From JBFWVD01 sp050246915 (GTDB lineage: Bacteria > Actinomycetota > Acidimicrobiia > Acidimicrobiales > Ilumatobacteraceae): 13,242 bases of DNA. The notes beneath the pieces were generated by a model, which had not been told where the DNA came from, ran no database searches, and saw nothing but the letters and a program-made list of their open reading frames with translations. The stretch lies in NCBI GenBank assembly GCA_050246915.1, contig JBFWVD010000114.1:1-13242 (forward strand), in the 5' to 3' direction. Shown here piece by piece: positions 6,256 through 13,242 of this stretch. Made by a program: the position numbers and the translations under genes. Positions within the stretch are counted from its first letter, which is position 1; the number at the start of each line of letters is the position of its first letter.

Positions 6256-6274
6256 TAGCTAAGTTTAGCTAAGT
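6256..6274 (-). promoter_or_regulatory. Putative operator/promoter of the toxin-antitoxin pair: two TAGCTAAGT direct repeats
   Basis: TAGCTAAGT occurs at 6256-6263(+1) and again at 6266-6274 with a 10-bp period, one helical turn, only 1 bp from the antitoxin ATG. The core TTAGCTAA is itself palindromic. This AT-rich block stands out in very GC-rich surroundings. Antitoxins of this family usually bind such sites over their own promoter; the -10 may lie within the repeats, giving a leaderless or nearly leaderless transcript. Binding is inferred. Confidence 0.55.
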
Positions 6275-6297
6275 CTCTCAGAACCCGGTCCAGGGCT

Positions 6298-6348
6298 CGA
6301 GGTTTGGCCGATCTGTACCGCGTGGCGGGACGAAGTGACCAAACGTCG
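6298..6348. repeat. Dispersed palindromic element, copy C (opposite orientation to copy A)
   Basis: Arms CGAGGTTTGGCC (6298-6309) and GACCAAACGTCG (6337-6348) pair at 10 of 12 positions around 27 nt. The reverse complement aligns with copy A through most of its length, including CGCGGTACAGA versus GGCGGTACAGA. It lies between the prepilin stop and the antitoxin start. Confidence 0.8.
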
Positions 6349-6376
6349 CGGCGGCTCGCGCGCGGTGCGACCGGCG

Positions 6377-9300
6377 CTAGGTCGTGATCGCGATCGTGCC
6401 GGTACCCGCTCCGTCGCCCACCGTCGTCCCGACCATCAGGTGATAGGTCACCCCGGCCACGACGGAGATGGTGATGGAGTTGGTGGTCTGGGTCAGCGCG
6501 GTGAGCGTGCCCAGCGACGAACCGGTGTAGGCCGCCAGGTACCGGGGCCCGCTCGTCCCACCGGTGACGGTGACCTGGATGGTCTGGTTGATCGTCGGCG
6601 TGTAGTCGAACCAGTTCGAGACGTAGCTGCCGGGGTTGAGCCATGGCTCGTTGGGTTGGATGGTGGCGTTGGCCAAGTTGTACGACGTCGATGACGACAC
6701 GCCCGGACCCTGCGCGGAGATGGTGGTCGCCGCGAAGTCGTCGGCCCCGCTCGATCCAGCCCGGATGGTCACGGTCCCCGTCCCGGACGCACTACCGAGC
6801 TGGGTTCCGATCTGGAAGTGGTACGTCACGCCGGCCACTCCGGCGATGGAGATCCCATTGCTGGTCTGCGTCAGGGTGGTGAGCGAGTTCAGCGTTGACC
6901 CGGTGTAGGCGGCGATGTAGCGGGTGCCGTTGGTGCCGCCGGTGGCGATGACTTGGATGGTTTGGTTGACGGTCGGTGTGTAGGTGAACCAGTTCGAGAC
7001 GTAGCTGCCGGCGTTGAGCCAGGGTTCGCCGGGTTGGATGGTGGCGTTGTTGAGGTCGTAGGTCGCGGTGGTCGAGGTGCCGGATGGAATGGCAACGATG
7101 GTTGACGCGGTGAAGTCGTCGGCACCGAGTGATCCGGCGCGCAGGGTGAGGGTGCCGGTGCCGTTGGGTGAGGCGAGTTCGGTGCCGACTTGTATGTGGT
7201 AGGTGGTTCCGGCGATGGCGTTGAACGCGGTGCCGTTGGATGTCTGCAGGATCGGTGTCAACGCGCCGAGTGTGTTGCCGGTGTAGGCGGCGATGTAGCG
7301 GGTGCCGTTGGTGCCGCCGGTGGCGAGGACTTGCACGGTCTGGTTGACGGTGGGTGTGTAGGTGAACCAGTTGGAGACGTAGCTGCCGGCGTTGAGCCAG
7401 GGTTCGCCGGGTTGGATGGTGGCGTTGTTGAGGTCGTAGGTCGCGGTGGTCGAGGTGCCGGATGGAATGGCAACAATTGTTGACGCGCCGAAGTCGTCGG
7501 CTCCGGTGGATCCGGCGCGCAGGGTGAGGGTGCCGGTGCCGTTGGGTGAGGCGAGTTGGGTGCCGATTTGTATGTGGTAGGTGGTGCCGGCGGTGGCGTT
7601 GAATGCGGTGCCGTTGGTTGTTTGCAGGATCGATGTGAGGGTGTTCAGGGTCGACCCGGTGTAGGCGGCGATGTAGCGGGTGCCGTTGGTGCCACCGGTG
7701 GCGATGACTTGGATGGTTTGGTTGACGGTCGGTGTGTAGGTGAACCAGTACGAGACGTAGCTGCCGGCGTTGAGCCAGGGTTCGCCGGGTTGGATGGTGG
7801 CGTTGTTGAGGTCGTAGGTCGCGGTGGTCGAGGTGCCGGATGGAATGGCAACGATGGTTGACGCGGTGAAGTCGTCGGCACCGAGTGATCCGGCGCGCAG
7901 GGTGAGGGTGCCGGTGCCGTTGGGTGAGGCGAGTTCGGTGCCGACTTGTATGTGGTAGGTGGTTCCGGCGATGGCGTTGAACGCGGTGCCGTTGGATGTC
8001 TGCAGGATCGGTGTCAACGCGCCGAGTGTGTTGCCGGTGTAGGCGGCGATGTAGCGGGTGCCGTTGGTGCCGCCGGTGGCGAGGACTTGCACGGTCTGGT
8101 TGACGGTGGGTGTGTAGGTGAACCAGTTCGAGACGTACGAGCCGGCATTGAGCCATGGTTCGTTCGGTTGGATCGTTGCGTTCACGAGGTTGTACGACGT
8201 GGTCGACGATGCTCCGGACGCGATCGCTGCAATTGCTGTTGCACCGAAGTCGTCGGCGCCGCTCGACCCGGCGCGCAGCGTGAGCGTGCCGGTGCCGGTG
8301 GCCTCGGCGAGCGTGGTGCCGACCTGTAGGTGGTAGGTCACGCCGGCCACGGCAGTGAAGCCGACGCCGCTACTCGTTTGTATCAGCGGAGTCTGCGTGG
8401 CGATGGTGCCCCCGGTGTACACGGCGATGTACCGAGGACCGGTGGTCCCGCCAGTCAGGACGAGCTGGATGGTCTGGTTGACCGTCGGCGTGTAGTCGAA
8501 CCAGTTCGTGACATACGACCCGGGGTTGAGCCACGGCTCGCCGGGCTGGATCGTTGCGTTGGCGAGGTTGTACGACACCGTGGTCGATCCACCGGAGGCC
8601 TGGGCAACAATTGTTGACACGCCGAAGTCATCAGCGGCGGCAGAGCCTGCCCGCAATGTCACCGTGGTCGGTCCCCCGAGCACCGACTGGGTGCCGATCC
8701 GGAAGTAGTACGTCGTGTTGGCCACACCGTTGAACGTCGCTCCGTTGTACCCGTAGGTCACGTTCACCAACGAGGCCAACGACGATCCGGTGTACACGCT
8801 GATGCGCGCTTCGCCGCCGCTGGCCAGCGCGGCCATGTTCAGTTGCAGGGTCTGGTTCACCTCCGGCGTGTAGCGCAGCCACATCGACGCGCCGGTCGTC
8901 CACGGCCAGGGCTCACCGGCTTCGGACGTGGTGCCCGCCAGGTCGATGCTGGCGAGCGCTCGTGTGCCGACCGGGAGCGGGGGGAGATCGGCGGCATCAG
9001 CGAAGTTGTCGCCACGGCCGACGAGGTTCATCGGTGCACCGGTGATCGACATCAACAGCGACACCGGATCGCACAACGAGTCGGTCTGTACGTCGCCCGG
9101 TCCCCGGTCGCTGTACGACATCGACACGCAACCGCGCTGCGCGGACGCGGCGACACCGGCCGGACGGGCAACGACGATCGCGGTCGACCCGTCACCGGCG
9201 ACCCCGATGGCATTGCCGGTGGGTGCGGTGGCCACCCACGTCTGTGACGGTTCCTCGAGTTGCAGCAGCGCGGGATCAGACACGAGCGCTCCCGACGACG

Positions 9301-9484
9301 ACCGGAACCCCGCGATCGCCATCAATCCCGAGTGCACCCGAGACTTCGTGGTCGCCATCGACGCCCGGGAACGCGCCCCCATGAACGTCGGCACGGCGAT
9401 GGCCAACAAGATGGCGATCACCAGGACCACGACCATCAATTCGATGAGGGTGAAGCCCTCCTCGTCATGATCTGCCCGGTCCAC
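6377..9484 (-). CDS. Giant type IV prepilin-like protein with seven tandem 126-residue PPC-like domains (putative pilus-associated adhesin)
   Basis: 1035 residues from GTG 9484. The N-terminus is a class III prepilin signal: a short charged leader MDRADHDEEG, predicted cleavage after G10, then FTLIELMVVV with Glu at +5 and a ~23-residue hydrophobic helix. A globular region (about 40-158) has two Cys (C119, C138) that could form a disulfide loop as in pilins. From 159 to the end run seven repeats of 126 residues; the last is 121. Each has the pattern DDF...ATIQP-x-EPWLN-x-GSYV-x-x-WF-x-YTP...RY-x-AAYTG...AG-x-TYH...GTGTLTLRAG, resembling the beta-sandwich of bacterial pre-peptidase C-terminal (PPC) domains. 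The first repeat is the most divergent. Pilins are normally 120-200 residues, so this is an unusual fusion, probably a surface adhesin carried on or near a pilus. No pilus assembly gene is in view. The domain name is my inference; the repeats and signal are plain. Confidence 0.88.
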   Translation of the reverse strand: MDRADHDEEGFTLIELMVVVLVIAILLAIAVPTFMGARSRASMATTKSRVHSGLMAIAGFRSSSGALVSDPALLQLEEPSQTWVATAPTGNAIGVAGDGSTAIVVARPAGVAASAQRGCVSMSYSDRGPGDVQTDSLCDPVSLLMSITGAPMNLVGRGDNFADAADLPPLPVGTRALASIDLAGTTSEAGEPWPWTTGASMWLRYTPEVNQTLQLNMAALASGGEARISVYTGSSLASLVNVTYGYNGATFNGVANTTYYFRIGTQSVLGGPTTVTLRAGSAAADDFGVSTIVAQASGGSTTVSYNLANATIQPGEPWLNPGSYVTNWFDYTPTVNQTIQLVLTGGTTGPRYIAVYTGGTIATQTPLIQTSSGVGFTAVAGVTYHLQVGTTLAEATGTGTLTLRAGSSGADDFGATAIAAIASGASSTTSYNLVNATIQPNEPWLNAGSYVSNWFTYTPTVNQTVQVLATGGTNGTRYIAAYTGNTLGALTPILQTSNGTAFNAIAGTTYHIQVGTELASPNGTGTLTLRAGSLGADDFTASTIVAIPSGTSTTATYDLNNATIQPGEPWLNAGSYVSYWFTYTPTVNQTIQVIATGGTNGTRYIAAYTGSTLNTLTSILQTTNGTAFNATAGTTYHIQIGTQLASPNGTGTLTLRAGSTGADDFGASTIVAIPSGTSTTATYDLNNATIQPGEPWLNAGSYVSNWFTYTPTVNQTVQVLATGGTNGTRYIAAYTGNTLGALTPILQTSNGTAFNAIAGTTYHIQVGTELASPNGTGTLTLRAGSLGADDFTASTIVAIPSGTSTTATYDLNNATIQPGEPWLNAGSYVSNWFTYTPTVNQTIQVIATGGTNGTRYIAAYTGSTLNSLTTLTQTSNGISIAGVAGVTYHFQIGTQLGSASGTGTVTIRAGSSGADDFAATTISAQGPGVSSSTSYNLANATIQPNEPWLNPGSYVSNWFDYTPTINQTIQVTVTGGTSGPRYLAAYTGSSLGTLTALTQTTNSITISVVAGVTYHLMVGTTVGDGAGTGTIAITT
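6380..9010 (-). repeat. Seven in-frame tandem repeats of 378 bp inside the prepilin-like gene
   Basis: Repeat boundaries fall at residues 159, 285, 411, 537, 663, 789 and 915, every 126 codons, each opening with (A/G)D(D/N)F. The inner copies (3 to 6) are almost the same at DNA level. The segment 6897-7372 matches 7653-8128 (offset 756 bp, two units) with only two differences that I could find. Outer copies are more diverged. Confidence 0.92.
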
Positions 9485-9547
9485 CGCGCACGATCGGCAA
9501 CGAGGTCGTCAGTTTGAGGTCAGCTCGCTAGACAAAAGTCCCGGCCC

Positions 9548-9598
9548 CGACGTTCGGTCACTTCATGCCGCTGGGCGACACAAAGCGACCGAACGTCG
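9548..9598. repeat. Dispersed palindromic element, copy B
   Basis: Arms CGACGTTCGGTC (9548-9559) and GACCGAACGTCG (9587-9598) are perfect 12-bp inverted repeats around 27 nt. The inner part is more decayed than in copy A but keeps ACTT, GGCG and ACA at matching positions. It sits between the EtfD-like gene stop and the prepilin start. Confidence 0.83.
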
Positions 9599-9618
9599 CG
9601 GAGCCGGTCAGGAAACGC

Positions 9619-11865
9619 TCACTCGATGATGGTGGTGGCCGCGTCGCTCAGCAGCTTGGCCTCGCCGCGCTGGATGGCGTCGAGCACGTGCATGGCGATG
9701 TCGCCCACCTTGATCGAGTCCTCGTCGGCCCCGTTCGCCTTCACACCGTCGTCGAGCATGATGTAGCAGAAGGGGCAGGCGGTGGCGATGCGAGTGGCGC
9801 CGGTGGCGATGGCCTCACGGGCCCGCTCGTCGTTCACCTTCGTGCCGATGGACTCCTCCATCCACATGCGAGCGCCGCCGGCGCCGCAGCACATGCCCTT
9901 GGTGCCGTTGCGGCCCATCTCCACGATCTGCACGCCCTTGAGCGAACCGACCACCTTGCGGGGCGCGAGGTACACGTCGTTGTGGCGACCGAGGTAGCAC
10001 GAGTCGTGATAGGTGACCCGCTCCTCGAACGACGCCGTCGACACGTCGAGCTTGCCCGACTCGATGAGCTCATCGAGGAACTGGCTGTGGTGCACCACCT
10101 CGTAGTTGCCACCGAGCTGCGGGTACTCGTTCTTGAGCGTGTTGAAGCAATGGGGGCACTGGGTGATGATCTTCTTCACGCCCATGCCGTCGAGCATCTC
10201 GATGTTGGGCATGGCCAACATCTGGAACAGGTACTCGTTGCCCGAGCGGCGAGCCGAGTCACCGGTGCACATCTCCGACGGACCCAAGATGGCCACGTCG
10301 ATGCCCGAGCGCTGCAGCAGCTGCGCCATGGCCTGGGTGACCTTCTTGTTCTTGTCGTCGAACGAACCGGCGCAACCGACCCAGTAGAGGTACTCGTGGT
10401 TGAACGCATCGCCCGGGTCGACGATGTTGATGCCGTCGAGGCCCTTGGCCCAATCGGCGCGCTCGCCCTGGTTCATGCCCCATGGGTTGCCCTGGTTCTC
10501 CATGGCCCGATAGGCGTTGCCCAACTCGCTCGGGAAGTTCGACTCCATCAACGACAGATAGCGCCGCATGTCGAGGATCTTGTCGAGGATCTCGATGTTC
10601 ACGGGGCAGTTCTCGTCGCACGCCTTGCAGGTGGTGCAGCTCCACACCTCTTCGGCGGTGATGCGCTCGAACAGCGAGTTGGCCGTGATGTTGATGGCCT
10701 TGTCGGTGCCGATGGGAGGCGACACGACGGGCGAACCCGATGCGGCCATGACCTCACCGGTCTTGAGGACGATCTCGCGCGGGTCGAGCGGCTTACCGGT
10801 GGCGTGCGCCGGGCACACCGCGGTGCAACGGCCGCACATGGTGCAGGCATCGGTGTCGAGCAACTGCTTCCACGTGAACTCTTCGACCACCGAGGCACCG
10901 AAGGTCTCGAGCGAGGTCTCGGCCAAGTTGGGCATGGCCCGCATGGCGCCCTTGGGACGCTCCTTGTCCTTCAGGTACATGTTCAACGGGCTGGTGAACA
11001 TGTGGCGAAGCATCGTGGTCGGCAAGATCACCAAGAAGGCGATGAACGCGATGACGTGGGTGATCCACATGGCCTGATGCCAGGTCTCGATGGTGCTCAC
11101 GCTGAGCCCGTCGAACGCCTGGGCGAGCGGGTAGCCGATGAAGCTCCACTTCTCGAAGCTCGGCGTGCCCACCAGGGCGATGCGGAACCCTTCGGCGGCG
11201 AAACCCGACAGGCCGATGAGGCCGAAGGTGACCAGGATGACGGCGTGCTCGGGCTTGGTCTTGATGCGGATGCGGTACGGCCGCTGGATGTAACGACGAC
11301 CGGCCGCCCAAGCGATGCCGCCGAGGAACACGATGCCGGCCAGATCGCCGATGAATGAATAGCCCTGATAGGTCTTGCCGTGGAGGAACTTCAGGTCCTC
11401 CGGCAGCTGATGGTCGATCTCGAGGGTGGTCGTCACCCCGAGCAACACCAAGAAACCGAAGTAGATCATCGAGTGCATGATCCCGGCCTGGGGATCGCGC
11501 AGCAGGGTGCGCATGTACACACCGGCGCGGAAGTCCTTGAGGCGCCGTGGCAGGTTCTTCACCGTGGTGCGACGGTCGTCGGGCACGCCGCGCTGCCAGT
11601 TGCGCACCCGATACGAGAAGAGCACTGCCCCGTAGACGATCAACACGGGGATCACCGTGTAGAACGCCGCTTGGAGGGCACCGGGGATGTTCCCGAAGAC
11701 CTTCCGGCTGACGGGGGAATCGTCGTGCCATTCGTTCACCGCCCCGGCGATGCCGGAGATTGCGGTGACGACGGCGAAGGCGGCGCCGAGTCCGATGACC
11801 GCGTGATGCGGTGTGAGCTTGCGGCTCTTCGGCTCGGTGCTGGGCGAGGCGGCGTGCGTGGTCAT
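9619..11865 (-). CDS. EtfD-like membrane-bound Fe-S oxidoreductase (NarI-like membrane domain, ferredoxin and two CCG domains)
   Basis: 748 residues from ATG 11865. Residues ~22-290 hold about six membrane helices, with His residues (H131, H263, H270) that could bind haem b, as in nitrate-reductase gamma-like domains. A ferredoxin-like domain follows with two 4Fe-4S motifs, C341/344/347/351 and C410/413/416/420. The C-terminal half has two CCG-type cysteine domains: C498, C533 (CTGDSARR), C570/C573, and C623, C659/C660 (MCCGAGG), C697/C700. This HdrD/GlpC-like layout matches actinobacterial EtfD (Rv0338c type), which passes electrons from electron-transfer flavoprotein, for example from fatty-acid beta-oxidation, to menaquinone. 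The first CCG motif reads CTGD, which I believe is normal for this subfamily. The gene starts 31 bp after the cyclic-nucleotide-binding gene and is probably co-transcribed with it. Other HdrD-like reductases are the alternative. Confidence 0.88.
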   Translation of the reverse strand: MTTHAASPSTEPKSRKLTPHHAVIGLGAAFAVVTAISGIAGAVNEWHDDSPVSRKVFGNIPGALQAAFYTVIPVLIVYGAVLFSYRVRNWQRGVPDDRRTTVKNLPRRLKDFRAGVYMRTLLRDPQAGIMHSMIYFGFLVLLGVTTTLEIDHQLPEDLKFLHGKTYQGYSFIGDLAGIVFLGGIAWAAGRRYIQRPYRIRIKTKPEHAVILVTFGLIGLSGFAAEGFRIALVGTPSFEKWSFIGYPLAQAFDGLSVSTIETWHQAMWITHVIAFIAFLVILPTTMLRHMFTSPLNMYLKDKERPKGAMRAMPNLAETSLETFGASVVEEFTWKQLLDTDACTMCGRCTAVCPAHATGKPLDPREIVLKTGEVMAASGSPVVSPPIGTDKAINITANSLFERITAEEVWSCTTCKACDENCPVNIEILDKILDMRRYLSLMESNFPSELGNAYRAMENQGNPWGMNQGERADWAKGLDGINIVDPGDAFNHEYLYWVGCAGSFDDKNKKVTQAMAQLLQRSGIDVAILGPSEMCTGDSARRSGNEYLFQMLAMPNIEMLDGMGVKKIITQCPHCFNTLKNEYPQLGGNYEVVHHSQFLDELIESGKLDVSTASFEERVTYHDSCYLGRHNDVYLAPRKVVGSLKGVQIVEMGRNGTKGMCCGAGGARMWMEESIGTKVNDERAREAIATGATRIATACPFCYIMLDDGVKANGADEDSIKVGDIAMHVLDAIQRGEAKLLSDAATTIIE

Positions 11866-11896
11866 GGCAGTCGCGACGGTAGCCGCGACAGCCTGC

Positions 11897-12322
11897 TCAG
11901 CCGTAGGTCCGGCGGTCGCTCTCCCGCACCAGGCGAGCCAGGGTCACCATGACCTTGCGGCTGACCGCGGGGGACTGGTCGATCAGGCCGAGGAACTCGC
12001 GTTGGGTGAGCACCAACACCACGCCGTCGGTCTCCATCTTGGCGGTGGCGCTGCGGGGCCCGCGGTCGATGAGGGACATCTCACCGACGATGGCCCCGGG
12101 CCCGACCGAGGTGATCTTGCGCCCGTTGCGGGTGATGGTCGCTCGACCCTCGACGATGACGAAGGCCTCCGTGCCGACCTGTCCCTGGTCGACCAGCACC
12201 GTGCCGGCCTTCACCGCGATCTCGGTGGCCGACTTGGCGATGGCGGCGAGATCGCGCTTGGCCAAGTTGGCGAAGAGGGGAACCGCGGCGAGGTGCTCGA
12301 GATAGGCGTCCTTCTTCCCCAT
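11897..12322 (-). CDS. Small cyclic-nucleotide-binding-domain protein (CRP-type sensor without DNA-binding domain)
   Basis: 141 residues from ATG 12322, with AGGG about 8 bases upstream as a weak ribosome-binding site. It is a single cNMP-binding beta-barrel: PLFANLAKRDL at the N-terminus, the glycine turns of the barrel (AGTVLVDQGQVG, GPGAIVGE) and a phosphate-binding cassette GEMSLIDRGPRSAT with E81 and R90, the residues that contact the nucleotide in cAMP-binding members. There is no helix-turn-helix after the barrel, so it is not a complete transcription factor. It may regulate a partner by contact or serve as a sensor or scaffold. It lies 31 bp before the EtfD-like gene, which suggests a link to redox or fatty-acid metabolism, but that is only context. 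The ligand is unproven. Confidence 0.87.
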   Translation of the reverse strand: MGKKDAYLEHLAAVPLFANLAKRDLAAIAKSATEIAVKAGTVLVDQGQVGTEAFVIVEGRATITRNGRKITSVGPGAIVGEMSLIDRGPRSATAKMETDGVVLVLTQREFLGLIDQSPAVSRKVMVTLARLVRESDRRTYG

Positions 12323-12429
12323 GACCCGACCCTACTCCCGTAAAAATCGGCCTCAATCCACATCCGATTGCCGCGCTCGGACGAACAGTTCGCGTCAGGC
12401 TGTGGAAAGCCATGTGAACTCAGGCTGGA

Positions 12430-12466
12430 CGGACGTCCGCTTGAGTGTGGGATCTGTCAAGATCCC
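12430..12466. promoter_or_regulatory. Inverted repeats in the divergent intergenic region
   Basis: Two small dyads lie close together: the 10-bp palindrome CGGACGTCCG (12430-12439), and GGGATC / GATCCC (12449-12454 and 12461-12466) around a 6-nt loop. Both lie between divergent genes, so they could be operators or leader structures of the glycosylphosphotransferase gene. Short dyads arise often in GC-rich DNA, so confidence is low. Confidence 0.3.
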
Positions 12467-12484
12467 TTGTGGCCGTTGCGGGCG

Positions 12485-12500
12485 ACCGATACATATCGGT
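12485..12500. promoter_or_regulatory. 16-bp operator-like palindrome, possibly overlapping a promoter
   Basis: ACCGATACATATCGGT has perfect 7-bp arms around CA. It lies 62 bp before the GTG of the glycosylphosphotransferase gene and is locally AT-rich. TACATA inside it, with TTGTGG 17 bp upstream (12467-12472), could be a weak -10/-35 pair, so a bound repressor would block it. The palindrome is visible; promoter and operator roles are inferred. Confidence 0.4.
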
Positions 12501-12562
12501 TTCCGCACACACCAACACCAGGGCACCGACACGTCCTGGTACACCACCGGCCGGGAGCGTCT

Positions 12563-13242
12563 GTGACCGACACCAATCTGGGCTACGCCGTTGAGGGCAA
12601 CAAGGCCGATGCGGTCTTGAGCGCGGCCCCAGGAGCCCCACTGACGGTCCCCCGCACCGCGGCCCCGTGGTTGTCGAAGTTGCTGCTCATCGCGGCCGAC
12701 TTCGTCACGGTGCTCACCGCACTCTTGCTGGCTGTGCAGATCTCGTCCCTCGGCAGCAACCCCGACGTCATCGATCAGCGCAACGACCACTTCTTGCTGG
12801 CGCTGTGCATGACCCCGATGTGGCTCATCTTGTTCGCCAATCAGAAGCTGTACGGCCATCGCTTCGTGACCCGAGCCACCGAAGAGTTCCGCCGCGTGGT
12901 GCGCTCGTGCTTCACCGGCACTGTCCTCATGACGTTCGCCACGGTCGTGTTCAACCAGCCCAACACCCGCCTGTGGATCGCTGCGGTCGGGGTGTGCACC
13001 AGCATCCTGGTCACCATGGAGCGGTTCGTGGCCCGACGGGTGTTCAACCGGATCCGTCAGGCCGGCGGCATGCTCCGCCCGGTCATCGTGGTGGGCGGCA
13101 ACGCTGAAGGCCTCGAGATCTCCCACATGCTCGAGTCCGATCGCTCGCTGGGCTACGAGGTCCGTGGCTTCGTGGACGACCAGGTGTACGACGACTGGAA
13201 CCTCGAGCAGCTCGGAACCATGAAGGAGACGATCGAGGCGGT
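12563..13242 (+). CDS. Exopolysaccharide polyprenyl glycosylphosphotransferase, N-terminal part; 3' end outside window
   Basis: GTG 12563 follows GGGAG (12553-12557) at 5-nt spacing, a good ribosome-binding site. 226 codons are visible and the frame is open to the window end. After a ~35-residue polar leader come membrane helices (about 40-60, 78-92, 115-130, 138-152). A Rossmann-like CoA-binding-3 region then begins RPVIVVGGNAEGLEI and runs through LGYEVRGFVDD, the usual layout of WcaJ/CpsE-type enzymes. The catalytic sugar-transferase domain, which moves a sugar-1-phosphate onto undecaprenyl phosphate at the inner membrane, should follow outside the window. The family initiates capsule or exopolysaccharide repeat units. 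It is divergent from the cyclic-nucleotide-binding gene. Confidence is limited by the missing catalytic half; a nucleoside-diphosphate-sugar epimerase of the same family (FlaA1/WbpM-like) shares this N-terminus. Confidence 0.8.
   Translation, partial: MTDTNLGYAVEGNKADAVLSAAPGAPLTVPRTAAPWLSKLLLIAADFVTVLTALLLAVQISSLGSNPDVIDQRNDHFLLALCMTPMWLILFANQKLYGHRFVTRATEEFRRVVRSCFTGTVLMTFATVVFNQPNTRLWIAAVGVCTSILVTMERFVARRVFNRIRQAGGMLRPVIVVGGNAEGLEISHMLESDRSLGYEVRGFVDDQVYDDWNLEQLGTMKETIEA

Noticed and set aside
6255..6644. N-terminal extension of the antitoxin frame
   Set aside because: It overlaps the 3' end of the prepilin gene and palindrome C; the Phd/YefM fold starts at ATG 6254.
6792..8156. 454-codon minus-strand frame rich in His and Arg
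   Set aside because: Out-of-frame reading of the tandem repeats of the prepilin-like gene; its own periodicity simply mirrors the 378-bp DNA repeat.
6380..9010. CRISPR-like array suggested by regular repeats
   Set aside because: The period is 378 bp, in frame, and wholly protein-coding, with no short repeats or unique spacers.
9565..11358. 597-codon open frame on the plus strand
   Set aside because: It is antisense to the EtfD-like gene, whose cysteine motifs and membrane helices leave no doubt. Long antisense frames are common in GC-rich coding DNA.

Overview
This is a GC-rich window from a bacterial chromosome. Several genes use GTG starts, and it carries a DUF222/HNH (13E12-type) gene, an EtfD-like membrane Fe-S reductase and a type IV prepilin-like protein. 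Together these suggest an actinobacterium. I favour the class Acidimicrobiia (Ilumatobacter-like), but that is inference from gene content. No rRNA, tRNA or CRISPR array was seen.

Layout. 1-2641: the 3' end of a probable membrane acyltransferase with a long Pro/Ala-rich tail, convergent with a low-molecular-weight tyrosine phosphatase-like gene. That gene lies downstream of a gene for a receiver-domain protein on the same strand. 2642-2898: an intergenic stretch with degenerate GC-rich tandem repeats and a 53-bp palindrome. 2899-5393: a DUF222/HNH endonuclease gene split near its 3' end by a complete IS3-family element (4036-5278, CAAG target duplication). The element carries orfA, orfB and a well-formed -1 frameshift signal. 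5394-5619: no gene, but two short tandem arrays. 5620-6254: a Phd/YefM-type antitoxin and PIN-domain toxin pair on the minus strand. 6377-9484: a 1035-residue protein with a type IV prepilin N-terminus followed by seven 126-residue repeats. 9619-12322: an EtfD-like Fe-S membrane oxidoreductase, preceded by a small cyclic-nucleotide-binding-domain protein. 12563-end: the N-terminal part of a polyprenyl glycosylphosphotransferase, divergent from the pair before it.

How the genes fit together. Acyltransferase, LMW-PTP and glycosylphosphotransferase are typical of surface polysaccharide loci, and the giant prepilin looks like a surface adhesin, so the window has a cell-surface flavour. The EtfD-like gene is probably a central-metabolism function (electrons from ETF, for example from beta-oxidation, to menaquinone). 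The middle is a mobile or plastic zone of IS, toxin-antitoxin, tandem repeats and palindromes.

The best candidates for something undescribed are (1) the pilin-plus-tandem-domain adhesin, which shows recent internal duplication, and (2) a dispersed family of 51-53 bp palindromes with a fixed 12/27/12 architecture, three copies of which sit in three different intergenic gaps.
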